From contig JAUIHA010000001.1 in the NCBI GenBank assembly GCA_030432505.1, forward strand, positions 1-20,803: a stretch of DNA of 20,803 nucleotides. The letters run 5' to 3'. How positions within the stretch are numbered: position 1 is the first letter of the stretch; each line of letters opens with the position of its first letter. A model generated the notes under the pieces. The model was given only the letters and a program-made list of their open reading frames with translations. It ran no database searches and was not told the origin of the DNA. Shown one piece after another: positions 6,791-16,000 of the stretch. The translations under genes were made by a program, and so were the position numbers. This stretch comes from a bacterium. GTDB lineage: Bacteria; Babelota; Babeliae; Babelales; RVW-14.

Positions 6791-9700
6791 ATGAAGCGTA
6801 ATCTAATATTTTTATTAAGTTTTATTGTTGTTTTTAATTTTATTGGCGCTTCGTTTGTGCAGGCAGATGCAAACGAGCGTCAAAATTTTTTACAGCGTTT
6901 CAAAGCTGCACTCAAAGAAAAGATGAGTGAAATTGATGAGATTCAAAATAATGAAAAAGCATTGAATGCTGATGATATTCAAAATCTTATCAACAAAGAT
7001 TTGTTCCCAGAAATTGTGGTGCATGATGATTTATCAAACATTGAGCGTGGACGTAGAAAAAAGAAGAAAGAAGAGCAAAAAGTTTATCCGTACACAAATT
7101 TATTCAAACCTAAGCCTCGCAAGAAAAAACGTCGTGAGCGTCCTGTTGTTGAACCGGCTATTGAGCACGGTGATGAAGATGATGTTAAGCCAGAGCCAAT
7201 GGAGATTCCTGAGCCTCCAACACAAAAAGATCGTTTGAAAGAGCAGGGTAAAGAAGTTATTCGAGAGATTCTTTCTGAAATGTTAGTGTCTCTTGGTTCT
7301 AAGGGTGCACTTGATTATCCTCATCTTGAGGATAAGTTTGATGCTCGTGAACGATTAAATAATGCGTTTACCCAACAGTCCGGTAATGACGTCATCCTGC
7401 CTGTGGGCCAGAGCCACCTGGGCGTAGGCCTAAACTTGATTCAGGATCCAACTATAACTATTCCTTCTTCCCAAATGTTTATGCCGAGTGACGTTTTGCA
7501 GGGGCAAGATAACATAATTAATCAGTCTCAAAATCAAGAACAACAAAAAAATGAACGTGCAATAACATCAGAAAGTAGTGGACAAACAGGTGACGATGGC
7601 GATGATGATCCGGTTGGTATTTCCGAGTTTACCATTCAAAAAGCGGCATTCGCGGCTGAGAATAAATTTTATATTGCACCAAAAACGGGTACAGATGTTT
7701 CACTTTCAAAAGCACAAATCAATAGTGCTCGTACTGGCGTTGACTTGGTAACCATTGTTCCTGATGTGTTTTCACGTAACGGTCAACCACAAGACGATGC
7801 TGATCAGCATATCCTTAAAAATAAGCTTTTAGAAAACTTAGCGCTTGCTGGGAACGAAAAACTCCCTGTTGTAACAACGCAAGGCACTGATGACTTAAAT
7901 GTGCACTATCTTATTAAAGATGACGGTTCACAAGTTCATAATCTTAAAGATGGCGTGACGATTAAAGATGCAAACGGTGTTACCATTAATCAAGAGGTTG
8001 TTGACCTTGCTGCATCGCACGATGCTATGAATCCATTTATTTTTGCTGCTGTTGCTGATGGTTCTACGTTGGTGCACAAGATTAAAAAAGCTTTAGATCA
8101 AGATAAAGTGACTATGTTTGGTAGAGATGCAGCTGACCTACTTGTTAATGGTACTCCTGCGCTTGATGGTACTAATAATGCAACGGTAATTTTAAATATT
8201 AATAAGTTTTTTGGAACGGTAACTACAGAGCAAACAAATTATTATGAATCACTTCGAAATATCTTAAGCCGGGTGATAAATATTCAAACGACTGCTGATA
8301 AAGTTACAAAAATTCTAGAATTGGTAAAAGGTGACTCTGATTTAATTTTGACTCACGTTGTTGCTCTTGTTGGTACTGCGACATTAAAAGATGTGAAAGA
8401 TGCTTTCAATAATGATAATAGAGTAATTACCCAAGCTATCGACTCTGCCTCTCATTCGCAAATTATTACTAATGTAGGAACTAATGATGATGAAAAAACA
8501 GCAGCAGTTGCAGGGCTACAGGCAACAATCGGTATTACAATAAACAAAATTTTAGCAGAAACATTTGATGATACGGCAAACGATTTGGCTGATGCGGGTG
8601 CAGCAAAAACATGGGTTTCTCTGCAGTCAGATACAAGTGATGATGTGGGTGCAAATGTTGCAGTTGTTGACGGTAGTAACCGTGGAATCGCAATACTGCA
8701 AGATGATGGTACAAGCCTTGTTGTGCGCAATCCTGATAATGTGACAAATATTGGTACTAAGGCTCGCAAAGTTAACCTTGATGCGCGTCGTGATTCATTT
8801 GTCTTTTTTGATACTGCTGATGCTGCACAGCGTGGTATTTCATTCTTTCATCCGGGAACGCAAAATCCTATTACACGTGCGACTATTGGCGATGATGTAG
8901 TAATGCATTATGACCAACCGCTTGAACGCCTTTATCTTGGTTTTTCTGATATTACTCGCGGTGCTGATACCGGAAGCGTGAGTGACTATTCTGGTGGTGT
9001 ATGTAGTGTGCTGATGGGGAGGAAAAATGCTACTTCGAACTCTTTTGAATTTTTTCCAGTTATCAGCAATGTGAGTGCAAAATTATTTACTGATGATTCG
9101 AAAAATCATGCAATTGGTTTTCATCAAGTAAAAAAATCTGATCCTGATGATGATATTGAATTACACGCACGTGTACACAATCTTAAAACTATGCACACGA
9201 GTACTGGTAAAAGTTATCTGATTGTTAACGGTGGCGTTGAGGAAGTTAATAATATTACTACTGTTAACACGCCGGTGTATGCATTTCCACTGATTTCTGA
9301 TGATGCATTTCTCGAAGCCGTTGGTTTTGTTGCTGCTGCGGATGATCACGAAGCGTTGCTTGATGGTGATATTATTTCAAATGTGTTTGCTGATGTTAAG
9401 CGTGCTGTTGCTCATTTAACAGATGATATGCAAGCAAACAAGTTGGGAAGTAATGCAATCTTAGGTGCTCAAAAGATTTTGGATAATAATAACGCTGCGA
9501 AAATTGTGGAGGCATTAGTTGTAGAGATTATTAAAGCTTCAGGATCAGGAGATACGTCATTAGCATTGAATACTGTTGCCCAAGCTGTTGATACAGTTGC
9601 TCAAACCAAAGATTCAGCGATAGATGTTCAATCTTTGGTTGCTCTAGGTATAACAACAGGTGCTAAAGATGATATCCGTAAGCTTATGGATACTGCGAAA

Positions 9701-10846
9701 ATGAGAGTCAGCGGGGTTGCTGATTTAGCCAAAGATGTATTAAAGCCAATAAAAGATGTCTTGAAAAAAATTATTGATGATCATAAGCCTACAGATACAG
9801 AAGCTGCCGGAGCTGCTGCTGCAATTGAAGCAGCTCTTGGCTATGCACTTGGTAGAAATTTTGACAGACTCAAAGGTCTCCTGAGTGATATAATTCGTGG
9901 CTACGTGCTAGAGGCAATACGCCATGTGAAAGACAATATTCTTGGAGAAGATGCGCGGAGTGCTGCTGAGGCGATATTGAATGATACTGAAAATGATAAG
10001 ACGATTGATTTGATTGCAAGATCAATTATAGAAAATATTGGAAAGACGGATACTGCAAATATCGTTAAAGAGGTATTTACAGCGACTGGCTCTGGTAAAG
10101 TTACATTTACTTCAATAGTAAATGCGGCTAAGGCTGCTTCTAGTGCTACTCCTACAGCTCCTGTGCAAGATCAGGCTGCAGATGCGGCAGCTGAAGCTGA
10201 AAAAGTTGCTACAAACACAATTAATAATATTATTATAAATTCTTTTCAGATCGTTGTGGCTGATACGTTGAAGGGGCGTGCAACAAAATCTGTCCTAGAT
10301 GTAAATGTTGATGGCAAAGCGGAAACTGGTGCGAAGGCTGCGCTTGAGGCAGGTATTGGTTTTGCTGTCGGAAGAATTTTTGCAGACCTTAAACTTGATG
10401 AATTTTCAAAAGCTCCACGAATCGACAACTTAACAACAAAGATAACGGGAACTGCAAGCACAGCGGTGACAGACATCACAATGCACGACTTTGCAGTGGT
10501 TGGGCGAGATCCACAGCTTCTTTCATTCGATAAACGTTTACCAATCCGTGACTTACAAGTGCATGGTGATACGGTGTATGCATCCGTTGCGGCAAAACGT
10601 TTAGAAACGCATACGCAAGAAGCAGGAATTTTTGCGAGCACCGCACTCTTTGATGAAAAAGGTAAAATCAGAAGTTGGACTCCATGGCAGCGTGTAATGG
10701 GTAGCCTTGATGGGGTGAAAGACTTTGACTTTGATGTGAACGCAAGTAACTTTTGGTACATTTCAACTGAGACAGGCGCAATTGGTGATGATGCTGATGC
10801 TGCAAACTTTAAGCGTGTTAATAGCAACGCGTTGGGGACGTGGTGA
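6791..10846 (+). CDS. Giant secreted propeller-like protein, N-terminal 1351 residues (frameshifted gene)
   Basis: ATG 6791 has AAGGGAG seven bases upstream. The signal peptide runs MKRNLIFLLSFIVVFNFIGASFVQA (cleavage near residue 25). Next come a helical segment, a very basic stretch (RRKKKKEEQK and KPRKKKRRER, about residues 79-118) and acidic linkers. From about residue 350 it aligns with the 13001 protein (NLALAGNEKLPVV with NLTLLNKKFPVV). Shared blocks include RGIAILQDDG, KTMHTSTGKSYLIVN (near 799) and HGDTVYAS followed by GIFASTALFDEKGKI. Two long helical segments, about 427-607 and 855-1223, have no counterpart in the paralogue. The frame stops at 10844-10846 just where homology carries on in the +1 frame, so this is one gene with the 10782-12428 frame; restored it would be about 1,878 residues. 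The propeller fold is inferred from repeated strand patterns, and the function is unknown. Confidence 0.72.
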   Translation: MKRNLIFLLSFIVVFNFIGASFVQADANERQNFLQRFKAALKEKMSEIDEIQNNEKALNADDIQNLINKDLFPEIVVHDDLSNIERGRRKKKKEEQKVYPYTNLFKPKPRKKKRRERPVVEPAIEHGDEDDVKPEPMEIPEPPTQKDRLKEQGKEVIREILSEMLVSLGSKGALDYPHLEDKFDARERLNNAFTQQSGNDVILPVGQSHLGVGLNLIQDPTITIPSSQMFMPSDVLQGQDNIINQSQNQEQQKNERAITSESSGQTGDDGDDDPVGISEFTIQKAAFAAENKFYIAPKTGTDVSLSKAQINSARTGVDLVTIVPDVFSRNGQPQDDADQHILKNKLLENLALAGNEKLPVVTTQGTDDLNVHYLIKDDGSQVHNLKDGVTIKDANGVTINQEVVDLAASHDAMNPFIFAAVADGSTLVHKIKKALDQDKVTMFGRDAADLLVNGTPALDGTNNATVILNINKFFGTVTTEQTNYYESLRNILSRVINIQTTADKVTKILELVKGDSDLILTHVVALVGTATLKDVKDAFNNDNRVITQAIDSASHSQIITNVGTNDDEKTAAVAGLQATIGITINKILAETFDDTANDLADAGAAKTWVSLQSDTSDDVGANVAVVDGSNRGIAILQDDGTSLVVRNPDNVTNIGTKARKVNLDARRDSFVFFDTADAAQRGISFFHPGTQNPITRATIGDDVVMHYDQPLERLYLGFSDITRGADTGSVSDYSGGVCSVLMGRKNATSNSFEFFPVISNVSAKLFTDDSKNHAIGFHQVKKSDPDDDIELHARVHNLKTMHTSTGKSYLIVNGGVEEVNNITTVNTPVYAFPLISDDAFLEAVGFVAAADDHEALLDGDIISNVFADVKRAVAHLTDDMQANKLGSNAILGAQKILDNNNAAKIVEALVVEIIKASGSGDTSLALNTVAQAVDTVAQTKDSAIDVQSLVALGITTGAKDDIRKLMDTAKMRVSGVADLAKDVLKPIKDVLKKIIDDHKPTDTEAAGAAAAIEAALGYALGRNFDRLKGLLSDIIRGYVLEAIRHVKDNILGEDARSAAEAILNDTENDKTIDLIARSIIENIGKTDTANIVKEVFTATGSGKVTFTSIVNAAKAASSATPTAPVQDQAADAAAEAEKVATNTINNIIINSFQIVVADTLKGRATKSVLDVNVDGKAETGAKAALEAGIGFAVGRIFADLKLDEFSKAPRIDNLTTKITGTASTAVTDITMHDFAVVGRDPQLLSFDKRLPIRDLQVHGDTVYASVAAKRLETHTQEAGIFASTALFDEKGKIRSWTPWQRVMGSLDGVKDFDFDVNASNFWYISTETGAIGDDADAANFKRVNSNALGTW
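7388..7431 (+). repeat. G+C-rich palindromic patch inside the coding sequence
   Basis: About two thirds of these 44 bases are G or C in an otherwise A+T-rich gene. The codons (CTG, GGC, CAG, AGC, CAC) are ones the neighbourhood mostly avoids. CCTGTGGGCCAG (7400-7411) and CTGGGCGTAGG (7418-7428) form imperfect inverted arms. The patch keeps the reading frame and lies in the paralogue-free N-terminal part of the protein. It may be a small palindromic element inserted in frame; chance composition is possible. Confidence 0.35.
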
Positions 10847-12428
10847 CGTTAACCTGCATGCGCAAGATGCGTTACTGGCAGATGTCCTTGATGCAGCGTT
10901 TGAGGATGTTGGTGGAGTGCTCAATTTGGTAGCATTTGAAACTAATACGCAAGGATTTAGAGAGTCAAGGGCAAGCGAACCTGACGATGATAATGCATCG
11001 ATCCGTCATCCGCAATTTTCTATGATGGTTGCAACAGGAAAAGGTAAAGTTGCGCTTATTGAAACAGGGCGTATGAAAATTGATAATAATGATGAATTTG
11101 TTTTCTCGCCAACGAAAGAATTTTCAACTACGGATGTAGAAAGCGATGGAGATCCAACCGTATTTGTTTTTGATTCACAAGATGATACCGGCCAAGTCCT
11201 TGGTGAGCTTGGTGATATTACAACCGTTGAGGTTTCACGCTTGCCGCTTAATGCAACAAATAAAACGCATGGCTTTATGTTTGTTGGTGGTACCAACGGT
11301 GTGGCTGTGTTGACGCAGACTGATGGTAATGGTTGGGATACAAATATTGGCAAAGGGCTTGATAGACTTCGTCCCGGTGTTGGAAGTAGTGATTTCCCTG
11401 CAGGTGCAAAATGGAAATTTTTACGAATTATGAAAAAAGTAACGAATGCAACAACCAATGTTGAGACTGCTGAAAATATTTTTACTAATGTTCGTAAAAT
11501 TGTTTCAGATCAAAATAAATATGTGTATATCTTAACGGACACCGAACTCTGGCGAGTTGATATGACAGAGATGGTAACGCCTACATCAGGCACTCCTGAG
11601 CCTATTTTTACGGTTGCAAAAAATGATGCAACACGCACACAAGTGCGTATTAATGTCGCTGATGGTAGAAAGAATACAGGCTTGGTAAAAGTTGCAACAA
11701 CGGCACAGGTAAATGTAAACGAATTCTTTGATATTATGGTGGTAAAACGTGATGCAAATGACGATATTTTACTTCTTGGCTCAGACAAAGGGCTTTTTGT
11801 GAATGCTTCTGGAAGCTTAAAAGATACGTTACAAGCACAAGACTTTGGTAGCATTGCTTGGAATGCAGTAACGTTTGGGCCAACCACTGCTCCAAGTATG
11901 TTAAGCCACATTCTTGATCTTGATTTTAAATCAACAACAAGTGGTGAGCGTTTAGTGCCAAATATGGCAGGAGATGTATTTACTGCAGAGGGTAATGTGC
12001 ATGCACTGGCACTGCAAGAGTCTCCTGTGGGGAGTGGTGACGGAATTCTTGCGCAATATCGTTTTAATGTAACCGGCGGTGAAATTAAGCCATTCGAAGA
12101 AGTGTATGAAAGTAGCTCAGGTACGAAAACAGACTTCTTTTACAAAGTTGGTGATTTAGATGGTAAGATTGCAGACTTTGCATTCAATGGCCAACAAGAT
12201 TTTGTGCCGCAAGCAAAGCATGTGGTGAATAGTTCGTCCGGTTTTGCTGAGCGTGTACCGGTGACACCAAGTCCTGACAAGTTTCTTGCAGACAATACTG
12301 GGAAATTTAATGAAATTGATTTGGGAGTTGATGTTCGTTTGCCACTGTTTTTAGGAAGTGTGGTGCATGATGATGCGTCTGGGGCACAATCTGTTTCTGG
12401 TGGCTTTGGTGTGAGAGTAAACGAGTAG
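10782..12428 (+). CDS. Giant secreted propeller-like protein, C-terminal part in the shifted frame
   Basis: This frame is open from an ATG at 10782 that has no ribosome binding site and overlaps the upstream frame. Its first residues have no counterpart in the paralogue. True homology begins at about 10833: WGRGDVNL aligns with WGQSQASL of the 13001 protein, then GGVLNLVAFETNTQGF with GGVHKLVSFDENTPGF. Later blocks include FSMMVATGKGKVALIETG (paralogue FSMMAVAGFGSIALIQTG) and FMFVGGTNGVAVL (paralogue VYVGGFGGVAVL). The chain is rich in strand-turn repeats of propeller type and ends GGFGVRVNE, like its paralogues. It has no signal peptide of its own, so as a separate protein it would stay in the cytoplasm. 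It is best read as the 3' part of the 6791 gene. A hairpin follows the stop. Confidence 0.7.
   Translation: MVMMLMLQTLSVLIATRWGRGDVNLHAQDALLADVLDAAFEDVGGVLNLVAFETNTQGFRESRASEPDDDNASIRHPQFSMMVATGKGKVALIETGRMKIDNNDEFVFSPTKEFSTTDVESDGDPTVFVFDSQDDTGQVLGELGDITTVEVSRLPLNATNKTHGFMFVGGTNGVAVLTQTDGNGWDTNIGKGLDRLRPGVGSSDFPAGAKWKFLRIMKKVTNATTNVETAENIFTNVRKIVSDQNKYVYILTDTELWRVDMTEMVTPTSGTPEPIFTVAKNDATRTQVRINVADGRKNTGLVKVATTAQVNVNEFFDIMVVKRDANDDILLLGSDKGLFVNASGSLKDTLQAQDFGSIAWNAVTFGPTTAPSMLSHILDLDFKSTTSGERLVPNMAGDVFTAEGNVHALALQESPVGSGDGILAQYRFNVTGGEIKPFEEVYESSSGTKTDFFYKVGDLDGKIADFAFNGQQDFVPQAKHVVNSSSGFAERVPVTPSPDKFLADNTGKFNEIDLGVDVRLPLFLGSVVHDDASGAQSVSGGFGVRVNE
10829..10846 (+). other. Frameshift site joining the two halves of the propeller-like gene
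   Basis: The upstream frame reads A-L-G-T-W and then TGA (10844-10846). The +1 frame reads R-W-G-R-G-D-V-N-L across the same bases. Paralogue alignment (VNTGKITVWGQ then SQASL) puts the crossover within these bases. A G4 run at 10834-10837 is the most likely place for a one-base indel. Whether this is a mutation, an assembly error or recoding cannot be decided from the sequence. Confidence 0.75.
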
Positions 12429-12431
12429 ATA

Positions 12432-12474
12432 AGTAATGAGTGCTCATGTTATTAAAACGTGAGCACTCATTACT
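12432..12474. terminator. Long stem-loop between convergent genes
   Basis: The arms GTAATGAGTGCTCATG (12433-12448) and CGTGAGCACTCATTAC (12458-12473) pair with one G-T mismatch. The flanking A-T at 12432/12474 extends the stem to 17 bp; the loop is 9 bases. It sits 3 bases after the stop of the propeller frame and 21 bases from the stop of the convergent hicA gene. Neither side has a T-run, so termination is inferred from position and stem strength; it could also protect the transcript ends. Confidence 0.6.
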
Positions 12475-12495
12475 ATGTGGAAAGTTTTTAGTGCA

Positions 12496-12729
12496 TTACA
12501 ATTTGTTGAGTTCGGTATTAAATACATCAATGCTGATTCTCATTTCTTTTAAAATAGCCCTGAGTAAGGGACGGTTGATTTCTTCTCCTGGATGGTGGGG
12601 GATGGTTGTCTGCCGTCCGTCTTTGTGGCGATAGGTTATGTGGCTTCCTTTTTGGCTTACTTTTTCAAAACCAAGGTTAAAGGCTATTTTTTCTAAATCT
12701 TTTGCTTCTAGTATTCGTAATTTTTTCAT
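12496..12729 (-). CDS. hicA: HicA-family mRNA interferase toxin, orphan
   Basis: This 77-residue protein is a canonical HicA/YcfA. It has the dsRNA-binding-like fold with the catalytic block QKGSHITYRH (His30), the tail GRQTTIPHHPGEEINRPLL and the final helix RAILKEMRIS. Such proteins cleave mRNA in a translation-independent way and are normally held by HicB. The ATG at 12729 has GGAGA six bases upstream. No hicB is adjacent on either side: the stop side carries a hairpin and the end of the propeller gene, and the start side carries a repeat region. Key residues look intact, so the lack of a neighbouring antitoxin is notable. The antitoxin may be elsewhere, or the protein may be tolerated through low expression. 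It is oriented against its neighbours. Confidence 0.88.
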   Translation of the reverse strand: MKKLRILEAKDLEKIAFNLGFEKVSQKGSHITYRHKDGRQTTIPHHPGEEINRPLLRAILKEMRISIDVFNTELNKL

Positions 12730-12754
12730 AGATTGGTCTCCAGTTTTAATAAGT

Positions 12755-12907
12755 GTCCTTTGACAGGCTCAGGATGAGCGTAGTAAATAGAAGGGTTGTA
12801 ATAAAATAAAGATAATAAAAATTAATGTGTTAATGCGTATACTTACTATTTCTTGAATAAGAACTTATAGTATTTCATAATCGCTCATCCTGAGCCTGTC
12901 GAAGGAT
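12755..12907. repeat. MITE-like element: inverted pair of CTCATCCTGAG repeats
   Basis: The left end (12755-12780) is the reverse complement of the right end (12882-12907, CGCTCATCCTGAGCCTGTCG...) with 24 of 26 bases matching. The 101 bases between are very A+T-rich and non-coding. Size, terminal inverted repeats and the absence of an open frame resemble a miniature inverted-repeat element. Two separate palindrome copies inserted in opposite directions would look the same. No target-site duplication is evident. It fills most of the 271-base gap between hicA and the 13001 gene. A related copy is at 637-684. Confidence 0.6.
12853..12881 (+). promoter_or_regulatory. Candidate promoter for the propeller-like gene at 13001, inside the repeat element
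   Basis: TTGAAT (12853-12858) and CATAAT (12876-12881) are 17 bases apart, a fair sigma-70 match, and directly abut the right inverted repeat. The resulting leader would be about 110 bases and would carry the repeat's hairpin-forming sequence. The call is tentative because A+T-rich spacers often give such matches by chance. Confidence 0.35.
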
Positions 12908-13000
12908 TCCATCTTCCAAACCATTCAATCCAAACGCTTCACTTTCATTCATGAGATACTTAGACTGGAAAATAAAATTTGCTAAAAAAAGGAGTTAGTT

Positions 13001-16000
13001 GTGAAGAAAATATTATTTCTGCTTATTTTTGTTCTGCAAAGTTTCAATAGTGACGCAACGGTTAACCGAACAATTGATGGTGTTCAGTTTGATAAAACGG
13101 TTTTTGCTTCAGGCGACGATGACAATATGCCAGTTTTGTATTGTGGATCAAAAAGTGAAATTACCGATTCAATGCGTGCGCCATTTGCTTTAACGCGTAT
13201 CACGCTTGATGAAAAAGAAGCGATTGCCCGAGGACTAGCAACTACAATGAATACGAGTGATGGTGGTGACATGACCGATGAGCAGGTAAGCCAAGGGCTT
13301 GCAATGCTGCGGGAATTTCGTGGGGGAGATGGAGATGGGGATGAAGATGACCACCCACTTTCTGGAAAAAGAATTACGAATTTAACATTGCTGAATAAAA
13401 AATTTCCTGTCGTTACAGCAGGTGATAGTTTGACGGTGCATGTAATGACTGATCCTGCAACAGGAAATGCTGAAAAAGTAATTTCTACAACAGAGATTAA
13501 CGATGCTGGTGTAGGTGAAAACGCTGCAGCTATTGATAATCCAATTGTGAGTATTGCAGCATCAAGTAGTAATATTTTTGCATTGGTACCTGCGCAAGGG
13601 CATGCGTTTAATGAACGTGATGGTGTCAACCGTGGAGTTGCTTTGATTGAGTACAGTGCACAAAGTGGGGAAAATCCTGCAGAGCTTACGGTGAAAGATG
13701 CAAGTGATTTAAGTGCAACGGGAGTAGCGCGTGCGCGTAAGCTCGACTTAACCATTGCTGCCAATACCGTAGCGTTTGTTGACAATACGGTGAGTAATGC
13801 AATTGCCGGTGCACGCATTGGTAATGTTGCCGCAATGCATTGGGATGAAAACTTACAGCGTTTGTATATTGGTCTTTCTGATGTAAGTCGTGATGATAAC
13901 AACAAAGAGGGAGGTGTCCTGAGTGTGGTTATGGGCTTTATTGATGCAAATGCAAATCGTGGAAATGGCGCATTGCGATTGCTACCGGTGGTCAACGGAT
14001 TAAAGAAAGAATTATTTTTTGATGTTGCAACGCCAAATGTAAAAGATCGTGCGATTGGTTTTTATTATGACGGGACAACACCACGAGGTACATCTGGTGC
14101 TGTGCACAGTGGTTCAGACAATATTAGTGTCAGTATTCCACATATTAAAACGATGAACACAAGCACCGGGAGAAACTATCTCATTGTGAATAGCGTTATT
14201 GCATCAAACCCACAAATTATTGGTGCCAATATTTTTATCGACGCTGAAGACTGGATTTATGCATTACCATTAACATCAGAGGCTGTTGATGGTGCCCAAG
14301 AAGCCAAAGGGGTAATTGCAAAAGTTGATGCCGATGGTGTTGTGGCATTGAATGACAATGCATTTCAATTACCACAAGCATTTGGTGATATGCCAACGAT
14401 TGCGCATGCTCCTGTGCAAGTTGGTGGTGGTAATCCAATTTCAGGTGCAAAAGTACGAGATGTTTTTGTTGTTGGTGATACTGTCTACGTCGGCCTTGTT
14501 GGTGATAAGAATCAAGAGCTGGGTATTTTTGCAAGTAGTGCAGTTTTTAATAAAGATGGTTTTATTGTTGGTTGGACGCCAGCAAAACGTGTGATGGGAA
14601 GTGCACAGGCTGTTGTTGGTGGTGGGCTTGATGCAAAAACTGGGAACTATTATTTCTTAAGTCAGCAGGGCGGAACAGATGCAAGCACTGCAACGCTTGT
14701 AAATACTGGGAAGATAACGGTATGGGGACAAAGCCAAGCATCGCTGAGTGGTGACGATGAAACAAAAAGTTTGAGCACCGTGCTTGAAGGTCTTGGTTCA
14801 CAAGAAACTGGTGGTGTACACAAATTAGTAAGTTTTGATGAAAATACGCCGGGTTTTGAAGCTGGTAAGTTTTCTATGATGGCTGTTGCTGGTTTTGGCT
14901 CAATTGCCTTAATTCAAACGGGTGGTTTTGAGGGAGGTGATTTTAAACCGGTAACGCAATTTACTACGCAAGATGTTAGTGATGCTGATGGCAATGTAAC
15001 GCTTAAAAATGTCTTCACGTTCTCAGGCCAAGCAATTCAAGACATTAGTCCAATAAGCTCTATTGCAATTGCTAAGGGTACAACAAACACAAAAGTGTAT
15101 GTTGGAGGCTTTGGTGGTGTTGCAGTATTAGATCTTCCTATTGACTTGAATCGAGATAAGCTTGCGATGGCAACGACAACATTTTCTCGCTTTGCAGGAA
15201 TTACGCAACCAACGTTTGCCGTAGGGACAGGAAATAATAATGTATTTGCATTGACTCGCGATGGTTTGAAGGTGAGTGATCTTGGCGGAACACCTGTTAC
15301 TGATACGGCAGTTGCAAAACCATCAGATATGATTGTTGCAACAGGAAGTACAAATGCCCATGCACTTATTGCCGATGGAACAACGGTGCGCAGTACTAAT
15401 GCTGCAGGTTCACCCTTGAATCTTTTTGGACAAGTAGTGCAGCTTCAGTATGTTTCGCAAGAGACTGGTGGCGTTGCATCAACGCCGGGAATGCTTTATG
15501 CATTTGTATTAGGGCCGCGAGTTGAAGAAGTTGAAGATATTTCTGAAAATGAAGAGCTTGATCCTGAAGCAGAAATTCCAATGAAAAAAATTCGTTCCGA
15601 AGAAGTGACGGTGCCGCAATTGTATAGAATCGCGGTTGATGCTTCAGGAGTTCTTTCATTAATGGATGAGTTTGATAATACTACTGATAAGTTGACGGGT
15701 GCGAAACCATTTTTACAGCTTGAAGAAGCACGCAGTAACTTCTTTACTGATGGGTCGGTTTTCTTTAATACACATCCAAAGAGCAAGGTGTTTTCAGATT
15801 TTGTTCGTTTAGCTACTTTTTCAAAAGACAATTCATTTGAAACTTTGCTTGCGGGGGATCAATTGTTTGATGATGTTGATGTATCTATTACTGATGATCT
15901 TGATCTGGAAGATGCTAGCTTTTATGTTGGTACCGTTTTGACTGACCCGGTTCTTGGTAAACGAATTATTGCCGGTGATTGGGGAATTCGAGTTAACGAA

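Noticed and set aside
10246..10827. Minus-strand open frame of 193 codons inside the long propeller gene
   Set aside because: It is a shadow of the plus-strand codon pattern, with no domain and no start signal.
10835..10848. Programmed +1 frameshift of the prfB type (sense codon followed by UGA C)
   Set aside because: The stop context TGG TGA C recalls prfB, but no internal Shine-Dalgarno element or good slippery codon is seen, and the paralogue alignment favours a crossover upstream of the stop. An indel or assembly error is simpler.
13322..13356. Asp/Gly-rich stretch as an RTX or dockerin-type calcium repeat
   Set aside because: It occurs once, without the nonapeptide GGxGxDxUx periodicity or an EF-hand layout, so it is treated as a linker.
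13084..13995. Long minus-strand open frame of 303 codons inside the 13001 gene
   Set aside because: It is antisense to a clearly homologous coding sequence, has a low-complexity Ser/Ala/Pro-rich composition, and has no ribosome binding site or recognisable domain.
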